Shown here piece by piece: positions 43,301 to 45,913 of a stretch of 60,000 bases of DNA. Position 1 is the stretch's first letter. Each line of letters opens with the position of its first letter. The notes under the pieces were generated by a model. The model was given only the letters and a program-made list of their open reading frames with translations. It searched no databases and was not told the DNA's origin. The translations under genes were made by a program, and so were the position numbers. The stretch covers positions 9,929,519 through 9,989,518 of the forward strand of contig NC_064036.1 of assembly GCF_932526225.1 (NCBI RefSeq), in the 5' to 3' direction. This DNA is from Nematostella vectensis. Its lineage: Eukaryota > Cnidaria > Anthozoa > Actiniaria > Edwardsiidae.

Positions 43301-43621
43301 TTTGTACCTCTTTGTACCTTTGAATCTTTTCTGATTGGGGTAATTTCTGGTTAGCAATTTGTACCTTTTTGTACCTTTGAATCTTTACTGATTGGGGTAA
43401 TTTCTGGTTAGCAATTTGTACCTTTTTGTACCTTTGAATCTTTACTGATTGGGGTAATTTCTGGTTAGCAATTTGTACCTTGACCATCCATTTTTTTCTT
43501 ATTCATGTATTTTTTATTTTTATTCCGTCAGGTCGCGCAGAAGATCAACTATTCCAAGAATCTCTACGATGAAGTGCAGCAGACTGTCATTCCTGACCCC
43601 AAAGAGCCTGTCTGGGGTTAG
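1..43621 (+). CDS. VPS13D: VPS13D orthologue, 3' 62 exons (gene-level entry; 5' end outside the window)
   Basis: This is a bridge-type lipid-transfer protein. Human VPS13D works at mitochondria, ER, peroxisome and lipid-droplet contacts and is needed for mitochondrial size control and clearance. I joined 62 exons with GT-AG borders; every phase matches and the coding length is 11,659 bases, giving 3,885 residues and TAG at 43619-43621. Human VPS13D is about 4,390 residues, so roughly 450-500 N-terminal residues including the chorein domain lie upstream. The paralogue call rests on the UBA domain (VPS13D only among animal VPS13s), the beta-trefoil after the VAB, and close matches such as NTGIPLIFRQ, SQLWRMTGTG, VGSIDFLGNPMGLLNDV and VGTVAKPTAGVLDFAS. 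Exon coordinates are in the block entries below. No frameshift or missing exon was found. Introns are rich in tandem repeats. Exon borders are inferred from consensus sites and homology, not transcripts. Confidence 0.95.
1309..1620 (+). repeat. Decayed junction-spanning repeat, exon 4 end plus 5' splice site
   Basis: Four copies of about 75-85 bases start near 1309, 1396, 1464 and 1541. Each has a GA-rich exon-like end, then ggtata and a tail with ccacaaacat or ataccacaaaac. The first copy holds the real donor (gttgaag|gtatat). Copies 2 to 4 lie in intron 4. Confidence 0.6.
1743..4214 (+). CDS. VPS13D: VPS13D exons 5-10 (rod region)
   Basis: Exons are 1743-1884, 2329-2466, 2872-2962, 3269-3383, 3700-3802 and 4090-4214. 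Exon 5 encodes an acidic, serine-rich loop (SFVTPMSTPPSEQEDEN). Exon 6 carries YMLVFSDIQMVVCHARDKW, and exon 7 carries RLIFTADPQCPAVLLSGNLP, a conserved VPS13 rod strand pair. Exon 9 (PASEFDMNHSMDEL) is accepted because only one phase is open and that phase matches the end of exon 8. Introns 6, 7 and 8 (2467-2871, 2963-3268, 3384-3699) hold no feature I can name. Confidence 0.88.
2057..2161. mobile_element. Small MITE with TA target duplication in intron 5
   Basis: The ends GCCTGCAATGCAGG and CCTGAATTGCAGGC are inverted copies, with similarity continuing about 37 bases inward (tttaccc-gtgtttt-ata). The element is flanked by TA at 2055-2056 and 2162-2163, as in Tc1/mariner-type MITEs. It sits inside a CAT/GTC-rich simple repeat. 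Confidence 0.6.
2162..2325. repeat. Simple repeat, (TCATCATC)-like
   Basis: An imperfect ATC/GTC trinucleotide tract with interruptions fills the end of intron 5, up to the acceptor of exon 6. It yields false acidic or methionine-rich open frames. Confidence 0.85.
3774..3965 (+). repeat. Decayed junction-spanning repeat, exon 9 end plus 5' splice site
   Basis: Four copies of 53-57 bases begin at 3774, 3831, 3886 and 3939. Each of the first three reads gactcag-like exon end, then atactgagcag|gtaaatata. The first uses the true donor at 3803; the others are intronic and diverged by 15-30 percent. Confidence 0.8.
4480..5215 (+). repeat. Junction-spanning repeat, 3' splice site plus exon 11 start, about 12 copies
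   Basis: Units of about 57-62 bases consist of ctgatagccgttccttaag, tccgacactaac, a T-rich tract and ctctag or cctag. The pyrimidine tract plus AG is followed by gcctgatagccg or cccgtctgatagccga, which is also the start of exon 11. The last copy carries the acceptor in use (5197-5198). Poly-C runs at 5008, 5065 and 5126 mark sub-variants. Confidence 0.88.
5199..5405 (+). CDS. VPS13D: VPS13D exon 11
   Basis: The exon reads AELQVHRVATEYLKRPYD and then LVDAIQCYGPEFDLLVSS, which matches a highly conserved VPS13D block (AELQVH..., YGPDFDLLVAS in human). The acceptor is ttctctag at 5191-5198. The first 16 bases of the exon are shared with the tandem repeat that fills the upstream intron, so several upstream AG sites look equivalent; this one is the last and is in phase. 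The donor is gtgggc at 5406. Confidence 0.9.
5621..6085 (+). CDS. VPS13D: VPS13D exon 12 with a three-copy peptide repeat
   Basis: The exon encodes about 155 residues of flexible, serine- and proline-rich linker. It contains three copies of a motif of the form SAFxxMAxxxxPGxxQ: SAFSAMADFVRPGSKQ, SAFTSMADRVKPGTHQ and SAFSAMAGMIRPGSRQ. They are separated by acidic SPxxDSxxKG-type spacers. After the repeats the ordered rod resumes with NDLISLEYLQVSKD. I know of no equivalent triplication in vertebrate VPS13D; the function of the motif is unknown. The donor is gtaagt at 6086. Confidence 0.88.
6397..8280 (+). CDS. VPS13D: VPS13D exons 13-14, including the largest exon
   Basis: Exons are 6397-6533 and 6908-8280. 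Exon 14 is 1,373 bases and encodes 457 codons plus two bases. It covers rod strands (INILLARSIKTNNMKTIRKV, DGLTISGSLGGLRIMDLTPE), a helix with SAQYTHTQRFLSELMLC, and strands ending in VYMYVSIETPVVHLPRSSSS. The segment MVADLGxIxIxN seen in VPS13 proteins appears here as VLVANLGEIKIRNTH. The C-terminal end is a serine/proline linker (SPPTQSPTLSPR). Intron 13 (6534-6907) shows nothing notable. Confidence 0.93.
8517..10052 (+). CDS. VPS13D: VPS13D exons 15-17
   Basis: Exons are 8517-9261, 9485-9671 and 9830-10052. Exon 15 ends in a basic linker followed by VTCYVTLVKNDDEEFETKYK. Exon 16 gives VQVDFNSLDTVINLQTWVLV, a near match to the human protein. Exon 17 gives VASLTLTVNKSQYPLAKAKV and SLTDMSPHGALYREK, again diagnostic. 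The end of exon 15 is copied three more times in the intron (see repeat 9238-9375). Two further gtaagt donors there would extend the exon in frame by 12 or 22 residues. Confidence 0.93.
9238..9375 (+). repeat. Junction-spanning repeat, exon 15 end plus 5' splice site, four copies in frame
   Basis: Copies are 9238-9273, 9274-9309, 9310-9339 and 9340-9375 (36, 36, 30 and 36 bases). The unit reads gagtttgagaccaagtata then agtcg|gtaagtcataag. Every length is a multiple of three and no stop occurs. The first three copies have an intact gtaagt donor; the last has gtaggt. Confidence 0.9.
10660..12175 (+). repeat. 53-bp minisatellite in intron 17, about 29 copies
   Basis: The unit runs gtgttacacgggacccacac through cttgtcaaccttttcaccct to tatctacccag. 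Variants (tgacaagctttttac, atcattgcag, atccacgcag) define a higher-order block of nine units (about 476 bases) that occurs twice, near 11200-11675 and 11676-12150. Because the unit has no stop in any frame, a false 520-codon frame spans it. Each unit ends in a pyrimidine tract plus cag. Confidence 0.95.
12191..14735 (+). CDS. VPS13D: VPS13D exons 18-24
   Basis: Exons are 12191-12371, 12740-12944, 13162-13295, 13400-13478, 13601-13758, 13934-14171 and 14508-14735. They encode further rod modules: SVQYVHTKRFQSELVAFCQH, then SSHMLVADLGDLTLKNCF, then GVKLLKEKCRLNLQVERNLD and the shared VPDFxxxGxLSSV block, then HYRDTLQKTLMTIL. The last exon ends in FNDDG. Its final ~50 bases and donor are copied about 19 times in intron 24. 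Intron 23 (14172-14507) has no recognised feature. Confidence 0.93.
12385..12650 (+). repeat. Decayed repeat in intron 18
   Basis: Short units around tgatcagtgacaagtgattt and gaattgttgatca recur five or six times with many changes. No splice-site sequence is included. Confidence 0.5.
14688..16040 (+). repeat. Junction-spanning repeat, exon 24 end plus 5' splice site, about 20 copies
   Basis: Units of 58-73 bases carry cctgctggacacgtacaact, ttatcatgtgcaggatgttc, and aacgatgacg|gtaaggg. The first copy is the true end of exon 24 (donor at 14736). The others extend 1.3 kb into intron 24. Each unit also contains ttatcatgtgcag, an acceptor-like sequence, 17 bases before the donor. Some units lack the gctggacac part, giving a shorter 58-62-base class. 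Confidence 0.95.
16224..17544 (+). CDS. VPS13D: VPS13D exons 25-27
   Basis: Exons are 16224-16477, 16780-17010 and 17394-17544. Exon 25 begins in phase 1 after an unusual acceptor (accttaag) and encodes a Thr/Ser/Gln linker, then FELKVNISGTEFVVLE. Exon 26 contains NLEMFSCIFSCEEDTAQSII, matching the human IEVFSCRLGNEHDTALSIVD region. Exon 27 gives ITLQSSFNMRISYNDYKLYL, which immediately precedes the UBA exon. Its donor is a weak gttcgt at 17545. Intron 26 (17011-17393) holds nothing recognised. Confidence 0.9.
16610..16795 (+). repeat. Decayed junction-spanning repeat, 3' splice site plus exon 26 start
   Basis: Three spaced copies about 56 bases apart read caag|ttgacctctgta, ctag|ttgatccctgtg and ccag|ctgaccgcagtg. 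The last is the real exon 26 border at 16780. The intervening parts share atttgtacgt and a pyrimidine tract. Confidence 0.5.
17714..17889 (+). CDS. VPS13D: VPS13D exon 28, UBA domain
   Basis: The exon encodes one UBA three-helix bundle. The first helix and its loop read LVRRLMELGFEEVDCINALI, with the MGF-type turn present as LGF. The last helix reads LEASATWLLENA. UBA domains bind ubiquitin, and VPS13D is the only animal VPS13 with one, so this exon decides the paralogue. It lies about 2,128 residues into the visible part; about 2,630 in human, which agrees with the missing N-terminus. A decayed copy of the 3' part of this exon sits in the intron (17940-18005). Confidence 0.95.
17826..18010 (+). 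repeat. Decayed second copy of the exon 28 end
   Basis: The exon segment cacccattatccccgctaag through gagggctggcagttc is matched at 17940-18000 by cacccaatactcctgctaat through ggaaggctggtacttc, followed by aggtatg in place of the donor. It is one old duplication across the donor. The rest of intron 28 (18011-18757) has no recognised feature. Confidence 0.6.
18758..20561 (+). CDS. VPS13D: VPS13D exons 29-31
   Basis: Exons are 18758-18839, 19589-19706 and 20491-20561. Together they encode AGTVCVCLIDDCGDTDVPLI, then GLYFWHDLQATGDGAANCTL and VSGWEPWIEPWK, then a Gln/Lys-rich stretch ending KRLLVKLD. The matching human region contains CGDCDVPLLEFSF and YYNQHLSGWEPLIEPW. Exon 29 and the end of exon 31 are both tandemly copied into the following introns. 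Confidence 0.9.
18770..19335 (+). repeat. Junction-spanning repeat containing most of exon 29, five copies
   Basis: Units of about 112 bases carry gtgtcttatcgatgactgcg, gagacacggacgttccgctg, atagagctcagtacacagg|gtgagtat and an intronic tail. Copies start near 18777, 18890, 19040, 19152 and 19262; the last is truncated, and an extra partial tail lies at 18990-19036. Sixty of exon 29's 82 bases plus the donor are copied. In the exon's own phase the copies meet a stop, so they are not spare exons. Confidence 0.92.
20166..20389. repeat. Foldback and 69-bp direct duplication in intron 30
   Basis: A 69-base block starting gtggccacggtagcgcgcgt is present twice (20252-20320 and 20321-20389). Its first ~28 bases are also found inverted at 20166-20193 (gcgacgcgctaccgtg), which suggests a foldback element with a later tandem duplication. 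The remainder of intron 30 shows nothing. Confidence 0.6.
20521..20725 (+). repeat. Junction-spanning repeat, exon 31 end plus 5' splice site, three copies
   Basis: Copies start at 20521, 20591 and 20660. They read gacaaagaagacacccaaac, gactcctcgtcaaac-tgacg|gttagt and a tail with agtattttg-tagctt. The middle copy has lost the gg|gt. The first copy is the true end of exon 31. Confidence 0.88.
21087..24588 (+). CDS. VPS13D: VPS13D exons 32-36 (start of VAB domain)
   Basis: Exons are 21087-21425, 22299-22486, 23173-23307, 23934-24084 and 24384-24588. Exon 32 has VTTVLINMINQTLSSWTEDL, a long Ser/Gly linker, then APFVPYAIRNNTG. The VAB (Vps13 adaptor-binding) domain is a chain of beta-modules, each with a conserved Asn; here RNNTG, ITNTGLKL and VLNKTDIPVEVKL are visible. 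The VAB recruits adaptors carrying a PxP motif in other VPS13s. Exon 36 could also end at an upstream gtgagt (24552), but that would shift the frame. The donor at 24589 keeps phase with exon 37. Confidence 0.9.
21663..22315 (+). repeat. Junction-spanning 72-bp repeat, 3' splice site plus exon 33 start, nine copies
   Basis: The unit is 72 bases: accatcaccaccgctttgac, atatttgacttatcatcg, ttattgtaccatag|gctgtctgttgatgtt. The last copy provides the acceptor at 22297-22298 and the first 17 bases of exon 33. Because 72 is a multiple of three, a false 258-codon frame with a 24-residue period appears. Confidence 0.95.
23434..23967 (+). repeat. Junction-spanning 50-bp repeat, 3' splice site plus exon 35 start, eleven copies
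   Basis: AG-borders recur exactly every 50 bases, with exon-like starts at 23434, 23484, 23534 and so on to 23934. The unit is tatttctcag|gcatcagatattca then tcccgcgcggattgtgtt. The final copy is exon 35 itself (first 34 bases shared). Copies differ at only a few sites (cgcacgcatt versus cgcgcggatt), so the array is young. Confidence 0.96.
24545..25260 (+). repeat. Junction-spanning repeat, exon 36 end plus 5' splice site, compound, about ten copies
   Basis: The core unit is agcacaaagaaattcag|gtatgagaacagaccagatg, present about ten times at intervals of 36-70 bases. Longer units add gcacgtgaatgccacgcccc from the preceding exon sequence. The first copy carries the true donor at 24589. Confidence 0.92.
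25684..25962 (+). repeat. Junction-spanning 65-bp repeat, 3' splice site plus exon 37 start
   Basis: Units read gacacgctacatagactgat, cggtctatttgtcag|gttttgcacgtgtg and atttgacgctacatat. The acceptor recurs at about 25685, 25752, 25817, 25882 and finally 25946, where exon 37 starts with gttctgtgccgtcg. Together with the preceding array, both ends of intron 36 are repeat-copied. Confidence 0.9.
25947..31938 (+). CDS. VPS13D: VPS13D exons 37-42 (VAB/SHR-BD region)
   Basis: Exons are 25947-26172, 26824-27012, 27418-27584, 27672-27725, 27936-28013 and 31794-31938. This is the most conserved block: VVLINLLPCDLSYQV, SIENFTYCENL, PYWMVNNTGIPLIFRQ, GQFEEHEMARSLTPLLF, and YDIGIDVRFGRGRF. Pfam calls this part SHR-BD. 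Exon 41 joins exon 42 directly: the residue count from WCSPFSLD to YDIGID equals the human one, so no exon is needed in the 3.8-kb intron between them. Intron 38 (27013-27417) is unremarkable. Confidence 0.93.
26165..26312 (+). repeat. Junction-spanning repeat, exon 37 donor, five copies
   Basis: A 28-33-base unit, cggtgagtcaaggttattag then agggactg, recurs five times from the real donor at 26173. Only a few exon bases are included. Confidence 0.85.
26318..26662. repeat. 98-bp tandem repeat in intron 37
   Basis: Four copies contain gatacacgagccttccatca, caattaaatggtctgcgtaa, cgagtttcccgtgggccgcg and gtttactaaaca. No splice junction is included. Confidence 0.88.
28095..30925 (+). repeat. 33-bp satellite in intron 41, about 85 copies
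   Basis: The unit is gagatgctgtatatcattac then agagtgcgtatgt. It fills 2.8 kb with few variants (tgctg/tgatg, tatatc/tatttc, agagtg/agtgtg) and local deletions that give gtgcgtgag or gtgggtgag. It is a multiple of three, so stop-free frames exist on both strands. Each unit contains catta-cag, an acceptor-like site, but no matching exon border was found. Confidence 0.97.
31225..31835 (+). repeat. Junction-spanning 116-bp repeat, 3' splice site plus exon 42 start, about five copies
   Basis: Units carry gtatttttcag|ggtgtatgat, atcggtaaagacgtgcggtt, tggtcgcggccg and a tail of tgttgcgtgac phrases. Clear copies start near 31450, 31566, 31682 and 31794 (the true exon 42), with an older relic near 31240. 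About 45 bases of exon 42, coding YDIGIDVRFGRGR, are copied. Confidence 0.93.
32000..32835. repeat. 24-26-bp repeat in intron 42
   Basis: The core ttgcttgctttgtgctgtct recurs about 25 times, with a longer spacer (cctttttcttttctttgtg) inserted every three to six units. It gives long false frames in all plus-strand phases (Leu/Cys-rich) and on the minus strand (Lys/Gln-rich). Confidence 0.93.
32928..35103 (+). CDS. VPS13D: VPS13D exons 43-47 (end of VAB)
   Basis: Exons are 32928-33025, 33169-33246, 33779-33902, 34539-34608 and 34944-35103. They encode LPGALVLFHWARTDLDQLLC, HCQWSGGFKIDRDDSFHINM, SQLPPPYRIDNLSE joined to VPVKFFQSG, and PYSWDEPTLPPELSL. All match VPS13D strands in order. Exon 45's last ~45 bases with its donor recur in the following intron. 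Intron 46 (34609-34943) contains a short three-copy repeat (about 34860-34925). Confidence 0.92.
33310..33475. repeat. Three-copy repeat in intron 44
   Basis: About 60 bases, with acttgactgttttacgagtg and tccgttttgaggttttgagt, recur three times. No splice site is included. Confidence 0.75.
33856..34290 (+). repeat. Junction-spanning repeat, exon 45 end plus 5' splice site, five or six copies
   Basis: Units of about 70-90 bases read acgcctcacagctccccc, ctccgtacaggatagataac, ttatccgag|gtatgcaac and gcaaaggcactaccggcaa. The first copy is the true exon 45 end (donor at 33903). One copy has a C-run extended to about 20 (33945-33966). A truncated copy lies near 34100. Confidence 0.93.
35443..36619 (+). 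CDS. VPS13D: VPS13D exons 48-50 (beta-trefoil lectin-like region)
   Basis: Exons are 35443-35794, 36057-36129 and 36453-36619. The sequence contains two QxW-type signatures typical of beta-trefoil (R-type lectin-like) folds: SQLWRMTGTGLLRHEGSSP and SQTWAFTEDGRMTCGLPGLF. Human VPS13D has been described with such a domain after the VAB. Exon 50 continues with GVDAVLGPANITKEEQIPLE and a phosphate-style loop KVIADGPTRVLRITD. Ligand binding cannot be judged from sequence. Intron 49 (36130-36452) shows nothing notable. Confidence 0.85.
36595..36765 (+). repeat. Junction-spanning repeat, exon 50 end plus 5' splice site, three copies
   Basis: The unit catcacagacagtctgctac then at|gtaagtcagtgaca recurs about every 55 bases (donors at 36620 and near 36674 and 36727). 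The first is the true donor. Confidence 0.88.
36845..39674 (+). CDS. VPS13D: VPS13D exons 51-55
   Basis: Exons are 36845-37045, 37342-37401, 38324-38479, 38885-39033 and 39493-39674. Highlights are VRLAGGIGVSVVNYVPEELV, VDNQLFNSTLPVLLYPTAAE, LLLKLLQFFGYVQKDDD with an acidic tail, and RYYFERLQINPMQLKVSV. These are the last beta-groove strands before the C-terminal helices. Intron 54 (39034-39492) has no recognised element. Intron 52 is filled by a minisatellite. Confidence 0.92.
37488..38330 (+). repeat. 33-bp minisatellite in intron 52, with a related second part
   Basis: The unit tttgttgccatagcgttttt then cacgtggctgggt recurs about 15 times (37488-37985), followed by a related 60-base form (tcacgtggatatgtgtttgc, tggcatggagttta). 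Several early copies have ttgttgccag, the same as the acceptor used for exon 53 (gttgccag at 38316-38323), but the exon itself is not copied. Confidence 0.9.
38463..38545 (+). repeat. Second copy of the exon 53 donor
   Basis: gtcgagatttacaag|gtaggcagtt at the true border is matched about 60 bases later by gtctagatttacaag|gtaggctgtt. It is a small, recent-looking duplication across the donor. Confidence 0.75.
38610..38880. repeat. Short repeat in intron 53
   Basis: Phrases gtgtgacatgtgtcgcgtga and cgtgtgtcatgt alternate about ten times. No splice border is included. Confidence 0.85.
39885..41674 (+). CDS. VPS13D: VPS13D exons 56-59 (VPS13_C / ATG2_C helices)
   Basis: Exons are 39885-39958, 40596-40763, 40979-41185 and 41418-41674. 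They encode the amphipathic helices shared with ATG2, which in this family bind mitochondria or lipid droplets: VGSIDFLGNPMGLLNDVSSG, GNVGGLFLNVAHGVSDSAAK, GLGMGLVGGLTSIVTQPIEG and GLAKGIVGTVAKPTAGVLDF. Exon 59 ends with PRYSRTHAEGQEIMLKLNEN. Pattern and spacing match the human protein throughout. Confidence 0.95.
40115..40390. repeat. 41-bp repeat in intron 56, about seven copies
   Basis: The unit is gtttgtttacgattctagca then gtgtttagtagaagagctacc. Copies are nearly identical. Confidence 0.92.
42030..42265. repeat. 42-bp repeat in intron 59, about five copies
   Basis: The unit is tatggttgtttgtttacttg then tttgtctgtctgttttgctgca. It produces false Val/Cys/Leu-rich frames. Just before it, 41695-41720 has a weak second copy of the exon 59 end (aatgagaacaactt). 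Confidence 0.9.
42326..43621 (+). CDS. VPS13D: VPS13D exons 60-62 (PH-like C-terminus and stop)
   Basis: Exons are 42326-42492, 42814-42932 and 43532-43621. They encode the PH-like domain (TEGVYFVRAKGTPSPEAIVL, KYCDLYECQPL) and the C-terminal tail VAQKINYSKNLYDEVQQTV, which parallels human LSQEINYAKSLYYEQQ. The frame closes with TAG at 43619-43621. PH-like domains of VPS13 proteins help targeting to membranes. Intron 60 (42493-42813) is plain. Confidence 0.94.
43085..43485. repeat. 57-bp repeat in intron 61, seven copies
   Basis: The unit is ttactgattggggtaatttc, tggttagcaatttgtacctt and tttgtacctttgaatct. Copies differ at few sites. On the minus strand it gives a false Lys/Gln frame with a 19-residue period. 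Confidence 0.95.
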
Positions 43622-44045
43622 AATACCGATGACCTGCAGGGAATTCACGCCGAAACCTGCTCAGGTAAGAGATACCGCTGAACTACCTTGCAGACTCATC
43701 GCACCGGTGAACATTGAGAGCCTGTAGGGGAAGGAATTACCCTACAAAACCCTAATGGTGGGGAGGAACGTGCGCAGGTATAATACACCGCTGAACTACC
43801 TAGCAGACTCATCCCACAGATGAACACTGAACGCCTAGGGTGGAATGAGTACCTCCGCGACTTCGTCATGGCAGAGAACATTAAGCATGCGCGAGGAAAG
43901 AATACCGCTGAACTAATTCGAGGCCTCATCTCAAGTTTGAGGTGGAATAATAGTGGAATAAACCACCACTTAAGTATAACGTGGACACAGCGGTAGGACG
44001 CCTGCGCGTGGCGATAATACCGCTGAACTATAACGCGGTTACCAA
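43622..44045 (+). repeat. Decayed ~115-bp repeat in the VPS13D 3' UTR
   Basis: The phrase ataccgctgaacta recurs near 43671, 43788, 43906 and 44020, with shared downstream text (gcagactcatc, gtgaaca-tgaacgcct). A weaker form, ataccgatgacctgcagg, begins right at the stop codon (43624). Confidence 0.65.
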
Positions 44046-44738
44046 AAAGTACTTAAGTACCGCAGAATTTTCTAGAATAGAAAAGAAAGGCCAAATAATG
44101 TCCATAATTAATATTCACATAGATATTAAAGACGTCGAAGCCCGTAATGATTGTCGTCTCTTCTCCTGTGCTATATTACTATGTGATGGAAAGTGATAAA
44201 ACGTGAAGATTTAAAAAAAATGTAATTGCTATGGGAAATTTTTTTTTACCTAAAAAAAGCCGTTCTTGCTATTATAGCAATGGCGTGTTCATCTTTTTTA
44301 GTCAGTATTTATACGCTTCCTGCGACAAGATGAAAAACAAAAACACTTTCTGCAAATGACAACTTTGTTTGAAAAAAATATTATGAAATATTTATAGCTT
44401 AAGATGCCGAAGAGGATTGGATAACTTTCCTGGGAGGAGTAGGTTTTTTTAGGGGAGGGGTTTGGTAGGATCTGCCTTTTAAAGATATCGATACGTTTTG
44501 GGGCCCAATATCAGTCAAAGATTGTTATTAGAGATGTTCTGCCCTAAAGAAGTCTCGACGAAAATTTGTCAGAGTCGAATGCAAGTTTTTGGTGTATAGA
44601 CTCTTCAAGGCATATTAGAGCCATTAAAATTTCCACAATGTTGAATTGGTGGCAAACATATGCATAATATGTTTGCTATCGAGGGAATATTTGGCGATGG
44701 ACGCCATTGCTTGTCTCGTGCTGGACTATACTATGTAA

Positions 44739-44811
44739 AATAAATGCAGATATTTTTATCGAGAACAAACTGTGCTAGATGGTTGTGTATTTTTTGCACT
44801 TTGTTAATAAA
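44739..44811 (+). terminator. Candidate poly(A) signals of VPS13D
   Basis: Two AATAAA hexamers lie 1.1 kb downstream of the stop codon, at 44739-44744 and 44806-44811. They are the best plus-strand candidates before the convergent gene. The real cleavage site is not known. Confidence 0.4.
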
Positions 44812-45011
44812 GTTATGAGAACAGTTATTGCCTATTTCAATTCGTCTTTTAGTGGGAGTCACACCTACTTGTACGTCTTTTCCCTGAATTTCGGATTTAT
44901 TAGAAGTCCACGACATCCTGTCTCATTCAAAGTGTTGCGTTTTGTTGATTCCGCTTAGGCCAAGGTTTTCGGCACTCACACACGCAGTCATAAAGTTAAA
45001 TCTGATTTCTG

Positions 45012-45017
45012 TTTATT
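45012..45017 (-). terminator. Candidate poly(A) signal of the MARCH-type gene
   Basis: TTTATT on the plus strand gives AATAAA on the minus strand, about 375 bases past the MARCH stop codon. It is placed reasonably for the end of that transcript. Confidence 0.4.
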
Positions 45018-45391
45018 TCCAGAGCATTTAGCGATCATATGATCTATATAAATATATTTAACAGTTATCAAAACTAATGCAAAACATACTCTGTCTAATT
45101 TTTGTTATGTTTGATTGTATCGACTAATATCCCAGATTTCGCGAATGAAATGGATATTAAGCTGTGATTTCGCCTAAGGGCAGTCTGTCAAATCCAAAGA
45201 GTATATGTTCCTTCTCTCCGACACCTACCCTTTAACCCGTATTACGCATTGGCCGCCCATTTGCAGGGTAATATGGACGGGCCTGTCGAACATTTCTTTT
45301 GCCTTCCATGTGATCAACAGAGCGAACCTGCGCAAGCAATTGGCAAAAAATTCCCGAAGTTTACAACATGAACTACCCCCAAGTACCGTCG

Positions 45392-45913
45392 TCAAACCAT
45401 CGACTCGCTCATGACGATACCACGTCCCTTGATCAACTCAGACAATGAACTATCACGTGACTCGCCCTGAATGCTATCCTCTATACTACTGTCCTCTGGA
45501 CTCGACCCAGGGCTTGCTGTCTCCTCTCGAGACGGGGCCGCGAGAGTACTCGGTTCAACAGATAGCACTTCCTGTAGCTCACATCCGGGATCTTGAGGGG
45601 GCAATGTTTTCACTTCACATCTGGGCCCCTCTGTGGATATGAACCACTCCTGATTAAGTCGCCGCCATTTTTGCCAGAAGAAGCTGCGCCGTGTGAACCA
45701 CTGGTAAAAATAGCGAACGCGCAGTACGATCATGAAGGCGCACAGCACGTAGATGGCGGAAAAGACGGCGGTAGACTCGACATCGTCCGACTTGACACAC
45801 GCTTGGAAGACAACGAAGCCGATGATCGTGCTCACGCTGAACAGGGTGACGAATAAATACCACAGGTCAACCTTGCTGCACGGACCGACACTTTTCACGT
45901 CAGGACGTCGCCA
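45392..45913 (-). CDS. MARCH-type gene, coding exon 2 (two membrane spans and tail)
   Basis: The acceptor is ccttttcag on the minus strand, just beyond 45913. The exon begins WRRPDVKSVGPCSKVDL and has two hydrophobic spans, LWYLFVTLFSVSTIIGFVVF and AVFSAIYVLCAFMIVL. The aromatic-basic segment RYFYQWFTRRSFFWQKWRRL follows the second span, as in MARCH8. The last residues are ESMV, which fits a class I PDZ-binding motif (S/T-x-hydrophobic). Confidence 0.88.
   Translation of the reverse strand, partial: WRRPDVKSVGPCSKVDLWYLFVTLFSVSTIIGFVVFQACVKSDDVESTAVFSAIYVLCAFMIVLRVRYFYQWFTRRSFFWQKWRRLNQEWFISTEGPRCEVKTLPPQDPGCELQEVLSVEPSTLAAPSREETASPGSSPEDSSIEDSIQGESRDSSLSELIKGRGIVMSESMV

Larger units (their letters stand above)
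43622..45391 (+). other. VPS13D 3' UTR and convergent intergenic spacer
   Basis: No protein-coding exon is supported here. The first 400 bases contain a decayed repeat (see below). Plus-strand AATAAA signals occur at 44739-44744 and 44806-44811 and are candidates for the VPS13D poly(A) site. A TTTATT at 45012-45017 reads as AATAAA on the minus strand and is a candidate for the MARCH gene. On this reading the two transcripts end head-on about 150 bases apart without overlapping. Confidence 0.55.

Noticed and set aside
43008-43487. 159-codon minus-strand Lys/Gln frame
   Set aside because: It is the 57-bp repeat of intron 61 read backwards.
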